Assembly: GCF_024679095.1 (NCBI RefSeq)
Contig: NC_066534.1
Span: 17,533,663 to 17,597,662 of the forward strand
DNA: 64,000 nucleotides
Direction: 5' to 3'
Origin: Eriocheir sinensis
Lineage: Eukaryota > Arthropoda > Malacostraca > Decapoda > Varunidae
The stretch's first letter is position 1, and each line of letters opens with the position of its first letter. Positions 56,711 to 64,000 of this stretch are shown here, one piece after another. Position numbers and translations under genes: made by a program. Under the pieces are notes generated by a model. It saw only the letters and a list, made by a program, of their open reading frames with translations, did not search any database and was not told the DNA's origin.

Positions 56711-58320
56711 CCACCTAATGACCCACCTGACCCCTCCCCTCCGCTCCCAGCCTCTCCCCCACAAGCATCTTCCTCCCCATCTGCATGTCCAGCCTATTGC
56801 CGCTACCTGCCTTTTCATTATCTACCTTTTAGTGTCATCGCCTAGTTCTCTGTCTTGTCATATATCACTCATCCTCTCTCCTTCTCTCTCTCTCTCTCAC
56901 TCGCTCTCTCTTTCTCTTCCTCTCCCTCCGCTTTCTCTTTCTCTCTCCACTCACCTATCCATTCATTTACCTTTCCCCTCTTCCATTTCCTTCTCCACTT
57001 ATCCACCTCTCTTATTTCCTTTTCCTTTCCCTTTTCTTCTTCTGTGTTCGTTTCCTTCCTCTCTACCGCCCTCTCCACCTCCTCCTTCATATATCCACTC
57101 CGTACCTATCTCTTCATTCTCCTCTTCCCTATTCCACCTTCCTCCCCACTCATCCATCTCTCTCTCCACTCTCCTTCATCCCATTCCTTCCACTAGCTTC
57201 CTTTTTTTCCACTTTTCTTCCTCTCTATCCATCCTTCTTCTCATCCACTTTCCCTCTCCGCTCATCCACTTCCTTCTTCAGCCTCCTTCTATCTCCCTTT
57301 CCTCTCCTTCCACTTTCCTTCCTTCCCATCCACCCTTCATCTCTTCCACTTCCCTTTCCACCCAGCCACTTCCTTCTCCAGCGACCTTCCACCTCCCTTT
57401 CCACATCCCTCCCTTCCTATTCACCTCTCTCTCATCCACTTCCTTCCCTCCCCATCTATCTACCTCCCATCCTGTTTCTTCTTCCTCACTAATCTCCCCA
57501 TCCACCTCCCCACTTCCCATTTCCCCACCGACTCACTCTCCACTCCCTTCACTTCCTCTCCTCCCCATCCCATTCCTTCCCTAGTCTCCCATCCCCCGGA
57601 CCATCCTCCCCCCCCCCTCCCCCCATGGATATCTGTACCTTTTCATCAGCTTGTCCATTTAAAAGTCCATATCCCTCGCTGTATAACGTTTGCCCCGACC
57701 GTTTACTTAAGTCTCCCATTGTATCTTCTGCTATCTTGTGTATAGTCGTTTTCTTTTCGCTATTTTTTCTTCGTTATTTGTTTTAGTTCATGTTTTCTTG
57801 TTTTCTCATTCATTTGCTTGTCTTTTCTATTGTTATGAGTTTGATTTATTACATTCTTCATTCTGCTGTTCTTCTTTTCTTCAGCTTTCTTCTTTCAGTC
57901 GTGTCTTCATTTTCCCATTTCCTCCTTTGGTCTTCGTACTAACTTTATTTGGTTATTATTTTTCTTGTTCTTCTCCCATCAGGTCAGTTTTCTATTTTCT
58001 CCTTCATTCTCCTTGTTTCTTGTTTTTTTTTCTTGCATTCGTTTTTTCCTTCTTCCTTCGTATCTTCAACTTTTTCCACTTCCTTCATTTCGTCAGTTTT
58101 CCTTCATTCTTCATTATTTTTTTCAGTTTTTCCTTCGTCGTTCCTTCATGTCATCAATATTCCTCTCATTCTTCCTATAGAGCAAACCCACTCATTCCCC
58201 TTCATCCTATTTCGCAAACTCTCCTCGTAATTCATCTTTCAACCAGTGTTTATCCTTTAAATTCTGCACCTTCTTCCCTTTCTGCCTTCCTTTTTTCCTC
58301 CCTCCATACATCTCCAGCGT
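56711..58320. repeat. Pyrimidine desert, 1.6 kb
   Basis: CTCTCTCC and TCCACTTCC-rich to 57610 (TCCACTTCCTTCT words recur irregularly), then T-rich TTTTCTTC to 58320. An open frame of 288 codons at 56718-57584 is a composition artefact (Ser/Pro/Leu/Phe only). Confidence 0.85.
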
Positions 58321-58760
58321 AACAAGGTAGGTTGGAGACGGTGGCCAGAACTGAGGAAGGAGGAGGAGGAGGAGGAGGAGAAAGAAGGAAGAGAGGGAGG
58401 GTGGGAGGTGGGAGAGAGGAGGAGGAGGGATGGGCCGCTGCGGTGAGCCACGAACGAGCCCTCAAAAAAAGCCTTCTTGTGGATTTTAAAGCTCCTCAAA
58501 GACACGGACGAAGTAACTAGATTGGGCGCGCTTAGTGTTGGTGGCTGGCCCGTGACTGCGTAAGAGAGGGAGGGAAAGGAGAGGGAGAGGGAAGGAGAGA
58601 TAGGGAGAGAGGGAAGGCCAGGGACGTGATGCAGCGCGAAGGTGTAAATTGTAAGGTTCGTGAGAAGAATGAAATTATCTTTTTTTTCTTTTTCGTGTTT
58701 GGTGTGTAACGGATAACGAAGATGGTGAGAGAGAGAGAGAGAGAGAGGTAAAGAAAGGCA
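58321..58760. other. Purine tracts around a small mixed patch
   Basis: GGAGGAGGAG at 58355-58430, mixed DNA 58440-58560, GGGAGAGG-type at 58565-58615, short (GA)n at 58728-58747. Confidence 0.5.
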
Positions 58761-58825
58761 AACAGCTGAACATCAAAAAAAGTCACAGAAAAAACAATAA
58801 CAATCAAAGTAGAAGTCTTACCCAC

Positions 58826-58827
<2 letters not shown>

Positions 58828-58871
<44 letters not shown>
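58828..58871. repeat. (CA)n microsatellite
   Basis: About 44 bp of CA; 58872-59160 is C-rich single-copy sequence. Confidence 0.95.
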
Positions 58872-58873
<2 letters not shown>

Positions 58874-59182
58874 CCCCCCCACCCAAACTCTCCATATAGG
58901 CATCCCCTACCCTCCCACCCTCCGCCTCGCTCTCCCCGTCGCCACCACTCCCCGCCCCGCCAGATGGAGCAGCAGGATAAGGGTTCCGCCACTCCGTCAC
59001 AGAGGTAAACACGGCCCGCCCCTCCCTGGGAACTGTCGCAATTTGTCAGGGCCGCGGCGACGAGACGGGACCCACAGGAAGACACACACGGACGCAGAAC
59101 CATAAACAGGAAGAAAACGGAAGACGCAGACACTCACTAACCTAACGTAACACTTAACGGAGGAGAGTTATGGAAGGGAAAT

Positions 59183-59186
<4 letters not shown>

Positions 59187-59260
<74 letters not shown>

Positions 59261-59275
59261 ACACTCACACACACT
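59187..59275. repeat. (CA)n microsatellite
   Basis: About 68 bp of CA followed by ACACTCAC repeats. AT-rich single-copy sequence follows to 59590. Confidence 0.95.
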
Positions 59276-59597
59276 GACCTAACTTAACGCAACACTTAAA
59301 ACGAAAGACGGAAATTGTCCTCATAGTGATTTTTTAATATTTTTTTATACTGTGATCTCGATTATATTAAGCCGTCGTTGTGAATGTGCTTAGTGTCGAG
59401 CGATAAGGTGTTTCAGTCTTATGGCAAAAGCTTCTCATATGCCTTACCTCTACACTTTACTAAGATTTCAATTAATTTCTTGGGTCATATTTCTATTTCA
59501 TCACTGGAGTTATTTTTTTCTGCGGCCTACATACCCCGGTGTTATTATTTCTTACTATGTGTCATTATCATTTGTATTAGCATTATGTTCTATTCAG

Positions 59598-59922
59598 GGC
59601 CGCGATGGACGGTGGAGGCGTGACGATGTTGGACGGTCAGTGGTCACCGGTCCTCCAAGTACGAGTAATTGCCGAGGCCAAGATCCCCGACGGTCACGCT
59701 CCTGAGGGCACGGCGGAGGGTCGCCAACGCAGTGACCACGCAAGTCCACGACCCTGACCCTCGAGAGCCATGCCAGCCTTCCCCTACTGAGCCCAGGTAA
59801 GTTACGCACCCTCCTACCCTCTCGCCCACCCTCCTTCCCGCCCTCCTACCAGAGCCATGCATCCCACCCCGCTTCTGACCCTCCCACAGTTACGGGGAGG
59901 CTACTAGTGTTGTCCAGTTGAG
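59598..59922 (+). other. Possible two-exon transcript fragment (unproven)
   Basis: TGTTCTATTCAG precedes 59598; CCCAG|GTAAGT ends a 199-bp block at 59796; CTCCCACAG precedes 59890; and TTGAG|GTGAGTA ends a 33-bp block at 59922. The implied intron is 93 bp, close to eve intron 1 (90 bp). No frame is open across the first block: the best, from ATG at 59605, stops before its end. If real it is non-coding or untranslated. Confidence 0.25.
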
Positions 59923-61195
59923 GTGAGTACCTGATATATATATAGGTTTTCACTTCCTCTCCTCCCCTCAAGGTATTCCAGGTGTCTTGTGTTATGCGTA
60001 AGGTAACTAGTGTGGTGTGCTGTGCTGTTATGCGTAAGGTGACTGTGGCTGAGGTTGGCGTATTCTTGTGGATGTAAGAAAAAGTACAGGCTTTTCTTTT
60101 TTCGGGTGTTCCTGTTAGGGGTCCGTTTCCATCTCCTCTTGTGGTCTCCAACTTCCTCTGTCACGCCAACCACCTGCATGTTGCCCCTCACCAAATCCAT
60201 AAACCTCCTCTTTGGCCTTCATTTTTCATCCTGCCTTTCACCTGCCTTCTGCATCCTTAAAAAATACTGTCACAATGTAAACCTTGAATAATTAGAAACC
60301 ACTAAAAATAACGTACCACTGGAGGTCCTGCGCCAGACTGGTGGTAAAAGGCATTGATTGTAAAAGTACGTAGGTCGCCCTGAATACCGATGATAAGATG
60401 ACAGCTTCCTTCACCGCTAACAAGCCTTTTTACCCTCACTTTACGCTACCTACTCCATGCATAATCCTTCATTTGCCACCTCTGTCCCCCCTTCACACCC
60501 TCCACCACCTTGGGCAACCTGACAGAAGCTAGTACATACATTCCTCCTTCCACCCCCAAAGGCATTCATTGCTCCACCATCACATCAGCCCCTACCCCAC
60601 CCCACCCTCAGGTCCCCCCAGCATGCATCACGCGTCACCCCTCATCCAGCATCACCGCCGCGTACACTACCACCACGCCGCCACCCGTAAGCTGTTTGTC
60701 CCGCTCCATCCTGGTCACCACTGCCACAAACACTCCCTTAGCTAGCGTCTTATCGCCCCCAACCGTCACTGCTCGCCCTTAATGGAGGCGTCTACGTGGC
60801 GGTGATGACATACATAGAGCTAAGTGGCCTGTAGGTGCTCGACACGTTGATCCGGTTAATGGTATCCTGAGGGACCACCATGCACACCAGTCCCATTGCC
60901 AGGCAGCCATGCAGTCACCCGCCCTCCGTATGTCTTGCCTTACGTCAGCTCAAGGCCGCGAGAGGAATTTAGGTTACTCATTGAAAGGACTCTGAAAATT
61001 TAATGTATATTGTATGTATGCTTTGAGAACCCAACAAATTAGTCTTATCTTCTATGGCTATTCTTATTTCCCAAGGGCTGCCTGAGGGTTGGGGTGTAGC
61101 TGCATAGTAGAATTGCTGAATAATAGAATGGTAGAGTAGAAGTATATAAGGACGGAGCAACGAGGGCCTTCGTGTGTGATGAATTCCTTTGGTTG
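59923..61195. other. Single-copy spacer
   Basis: Mixed sequence. A Thr/Pro/Ser-rich frame at 60510-60782 has no family resemblance. No repeat unit or RNA gene recognised. Confidence 0.45.
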
Positions 61196-61520
61196 ACTCG
61201 AGAGGAAAAAACAGGAGGAAGGCAAAGGCTCTGGAAGGTATCATTTAAGAAGGGCGACTCAGGGTTACTTTACTGTGCCTTCGAGTGGGAAGAACACTTG
61301 GTCTGACTCGAGAAGGAAGACCACAAGGAAGGCAAAGACTTTGAAAGGGATATCATTTTAGAAGGGGGTCTCAGGGTTACTTTACTGTGCCTTTGAGTGG
61401 GAGGGGCGCCGTTTGAACACTTGGTCTTATACTTGGGAGAGCAGACGACGAGGAAGATGAAGGTTCTCGGAGGTCTCATTTTAGAAGGGCGTCTCAGGGT
61501 AATTTTACTGTGTGTTGGCA
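61196..61520. repeat. Degenerate tandem repeat, unit about 112-121 bp, three copies
   Basis: CTCAGGGT(T)A(C/A)TTTTACTGTG recurs at about 61257, 61369 and 61490, each preceded by ATCATTT(T)AGAAGGG or TCATTTTAGAAGGG. Confidence 0.85.
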
Positions 61521-61634
61521 CCGTAAAAGCCATAGAGCGGATGTTATAACTGTCTGCAAACGGTGCCTTGAGGCGTCCGGAAGCAGGGGACTCTCCAACT
61601 GCCTTCATTCTCAGGGGTAAAGCTTCCTCCATTG

Positions 61635-61960
61635 CTGTTATTTTCCGAGCTAAAACATCCTTGTGTACTGTTGTTGAGCAAAGGAAGGGAGTGGGTGGGA
61701 TATTAGCTCTTCTTCATCATTAAAGAGTTTGTAGCACACTTTTTTTTTTTTTTTTACAGCAAAGGAGACAGTTCAAGGGCGTAAAGAAAAAAAAAAAAAA
61801 AAGCCCGCTACTCACTGCTCCTGAATAGACCTACTTTCTTTATATTGGGGGTAAAACATCCTCTAGTGCTGTTATTTTCAGTGGTAAAACTTCTTTGTGT
61901 ATACTGTTACGAGGCAAAGGAATGGAGTGGGCATAATATTAATTCTTCATTATTTTAGTT
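61635..61960. repeat. Duplication of about 90 bp split by a short element
   Basis: GCTGTTATTTTC, TAAAAC.TC.TTGTGTA, CTGTT, GGCAAAGGAA or GCAAAGGAAG, GGAGTGGG and ATATTA occur in order at 61633-61725 and again at 61868-61955. The short element at 61740-61821 lies between them. Confidence 0.75.
61740..61821 (-). mobile_element. Short poly(A)-ended interspersed element, copy E (inverted)
   Basis: Complement on the plus strand: T run, ACAGCAAAGGAGACAGTTCA, AGGGCGTAAAG, A run, AGCCCGCTACTCACTGCTCC. Same order as copies A-D. Confidence 0.85.
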
Positions 61961-62039
61961 TTTTACACATTTGGATCTATATTTCTTAGGATGGCGGGGG
62001 GGGGGGGGAGGTTATTCTCGCTCCCTTCTTCGCGCAGAC

Positions 62040-62430
62040 CAGCAGCCTTATGCTTTCCAAAGTGACCTGTTTGAGATTAATCAGCGTGTTCTATGTCATG
62101 GTCATCCGCCGCGGACGTTCATCACCATTAAAGTCCCGTGAATATGCTTCGTACCGGGGCATGAGTGGAACACGCGAGCCAGTGAGCAAGGCCGGGCCCT
62201 GGAAGCCCCTCAAGACGCCTCTCCGCTCCTGGCGTCGGGAGGTGAATCATTGTTATCATTGTCTCCCGGTGTTCCTTTCAAGCGGTGCGGTCGTCCTGCG
62301 GGGAGCTTTGTGGCTGGCTGGCCGTTTTCTTTTTACCGCCTCTCGCTGCTCCTCTTCCCTCTCAGCCCTCTCTCTGCCTATATACGCAGTTTCGCAGCTT
62401 GGGCATTTTGGTTGGTAGTATTCTGTGTAG
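62040..62430. promoter_or_regulatory. Candidate regulatory island with a GATTAATC palindrome
   Basis: GC-balanced single-copy DNA. GAGATTAATCAG near 62075 holds a palindromic K50-homeodomain-type site; GAATCATTG and TTATCATTG follow. No coding family resemblance. Confidence 0.3.
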
Positions 62431-62699
62431 CACCACACGAAATGTAATATAATCATTGGAGCAATACAAATGTTCTATGACTAGCATTCAGCTTGCATAA
62501 TGAGTTTTATTATGCATAATGAGTTTCCTTATGCACCTTTATTTGGTTGTATCGATTAAACTGAATGATATAATGATAAAAAGAGCACATTCTCTTCCTA
62601 AATGTGTCAGTATCCACTGCCTCGGTGGCCCCTTGCTGTGCGTCTTGTCAGATTTGAGGACCACTGAGATGATTTTTGGCCCTCTGTTTGCCACTCTCC

Positions 62700-63375
62700 G
62701 CCACGCCCCTCGTGAGCCTCTCAGGACACTCCTCCGGCGGGAAGAGATGAATTCTGCCGCGAGACCCGAAAACCATTGTAATAAATATTGTCTGAACGCC
62801 ACAAAGCGGCCATTACGACGCGACAGGCCGGAGGCATCACCGCCGCCGACTACTGTCCGGCGACCCGCGGCCCGGGGGCGTCCCGGCGTTGCCACAATGG
62901 CCGCTGACCACTTCATTACGAGGCGCGTGAGCCGCCACCTGGACCACCGGGAGTCTTTGTCCGCCGCGACGCCCTGCCCACCACGCAAGGCCGCCCTGCT
63001 GCCGCCGCCGCCCCGACGCTTCCACCACTCGGCCAAGTGTGGGCGGCACGGGCGGGGAATCTTCGTGTAAAATTATATGATTTCGACACTGTGTAATGTA
63101 TTCGTCAGTGCTGATGCGTCGCTCATCTCGGAGAGTGGTGCTGTAGTGAGGGGCGGCAGCTGGCAACACTGTCGGGTCTTCTGTGTGTTTAGTGAAAGAT
63201 AAACTAATTGTGTCTCCTCGCACTGAGTCGCCGCGGGGGGCCTCAAAGTGGCCGCTGCGGTTTCCTACACGTGTCCTGCCGGCGCTCCGTTCTTTCCCTG
63301 AACACAGGATGCCCACCGCCGCTGTGCTCTTTGGACACCCTTGGCAAGATCCTACACGAGGCATAAGCGCTTGAG
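62700..63375. promoter_or_regulatory. Candidate regulatory island, CpG-rich
   Basis: About 670 bp of CpG-rich, non-repetitive DNA. ATTGTAATAAATATTGTCTG (62776 onward) and GCGGCCATTACGACGCG stand out as AT-core motifs in a GC-rich setting. Frames of 160-180 codons on both strands overlap and look like no known family, so non-coding is preferred. Confidence 0.35.
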
Positions 63376-63379
63376 ATTG

Positions 63380-63720
63380 CTTTGATACAATACACCTCTT
63401 CCTTTACAAGTCCTTCCTCTCATGATTTCTCTTTTTACACCCGTCCTTCCTTTCCTGCTTGTCTGTCTACCTCTCGTGCCTCTCATCACCTGCTTGCTCT
63501 CACTTCTTCCACACACCGACACCTCCACTTCATTTTTACCTTATTCTCACCTGCGTTTCGTAACCCTGCAAACTTCTCCGAGTATCTTGCATCACTATCC
63601 ATTTCCTTCCCCGCCTCCGCTCCCTCCGGTCCACATCCCTCCGCCCTGCCTGCTATCCTCCGCTCATCGATCCACCCACCACCACCCACCAGCCCTTCTA
63701 GCCACGCCACGCTCGTTTAT
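63380..63720. repeat. Pyrimidine-rich stretch
   Basis: CTTCC/CCTCC-rich without period. Confidence 0.6.
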
Positions 63721-64000
63721 TGCTCATCCATCGCGGTCGGGGCAGATTTACAGCACGGAATAAAAGCTTTGCCTTGTCTGTTCATTTTTAACTCCTAGCC
63801 GTCCAGCGCACGCCCCTGAACAGTCAGTCTCGGCCTCCAGAAAGGACCGCTCGCCGCCTCTTCTGCGCCCTCGCCCTCTTGAGTAACCGAAGGAGACTGA
63901 CACCTCGACGAAGGACTGAGGTCGTGGGTCGCTCCGAGAGGTCGCATTAAGAGCTCTAAGTAGCGGTGATGAGTTTACGGGACATATCGAGCTGTATATC
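63721..64000. other. GC-balanced end of window
   Basis: Single-copy DNA. AATAAAAGC at 63757 and GTCAGTCTC (Inr-like TCAGTC) near 63825 are suggestive of a promoter but are about 65 bp apart, too far for a TATA-Inr pair. Nothing firm. Confidence 0.2.

Noticed and set aside
56718..57584. 288-codon open frame, one of the longest in the window
   Set aside because: Only Ser, Pro, Leu, Phe, Thr and His codons from a pyrimidine desert; no domain and no promoter or splice context.
62519..63070. 183-codon frame and overlapping minus-strand frames as a gene
   Set aside because: GC-rich DNA opens frames on both strands; no family motif, splice structure or codon pattern favours one.

Overview
The window looks like nuclear DNA from an arthropod, most probably a decapod crustacean. 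It has one intron-containing Hox-type gene, eukaryotic tRNA genes with Pol III terminators, CR1-like and RTE-like non-LTR retrotransposon remnants, (TTAGG)n-type repeats, and an extreme density of (GA)n, (CA)n and trinucleotide microsatellites plus private minisatellites, as decapod genomes typically have. No bacterial, viral or plasmid feature is visible. Nearly all the long open frames are simple repeats read as protein and are not genes.

The only protein-coding gene I can support is even-skipped (eve) at 18459-20052, plus strand. It has three exons (18459-18669, 18760-19025, 19435-20052) and encodes 364 residues: a Ser/Pro-rich N-terminus, an Eve/Evx-class homeodomain (residues 114-173) split by an intron after residue 46, an Ala/Pro-rich region, and a C-terminal LFQPY motif matching the Groucho-binding LFKPY of fly Eve. 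A poly(A) signal follows at 20252. Upstream, 17540-18458 is a GC-rich block with CCAAT boxes and homeodomain-type and TCF-type sites, probably the promoter and proximal enhancer.

Three tRNA genes lie around eve: tRNA-Glu(CTC) at 7761, tRNA-Arg(TCG) at 15907 (minus) and a second tRNA-Glu(CTC) at 20607. The two Glu genes are identical and sit in a duplicated cassette of about 310 bp that brackets eve.

From 20.9 to 64 kb there is no recognisable gene. Long purine-only or pyrimidine-only deserts, microsatellites and tandem repeats (periods of 32 to about 370 bp) alternate with GC-balanced islands of 150-600 bp that carry transcription-factor-type motifs. The simplest reading is a dispersed cis-regulatory landscape around a developmental gene, set in microsatellite-rich spacer. 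Mobile DNA includes a 5'-truncated CR1-like LINE beside tRNA-Arg, a tandem/inverted CR1 cluster near 40 kb, a CR1 3' end at 45.8 kb, two RTE-like remnants, an inverted pair of tRNA-like SINEs at 38.4 kb, a short poly(A)-ended element of about 80 bp in at least five copies, and an element carrying an internal (AC)n tract in two copies. Two places have unexplained splice-site pairs (24391-24427 and 59598-59922).
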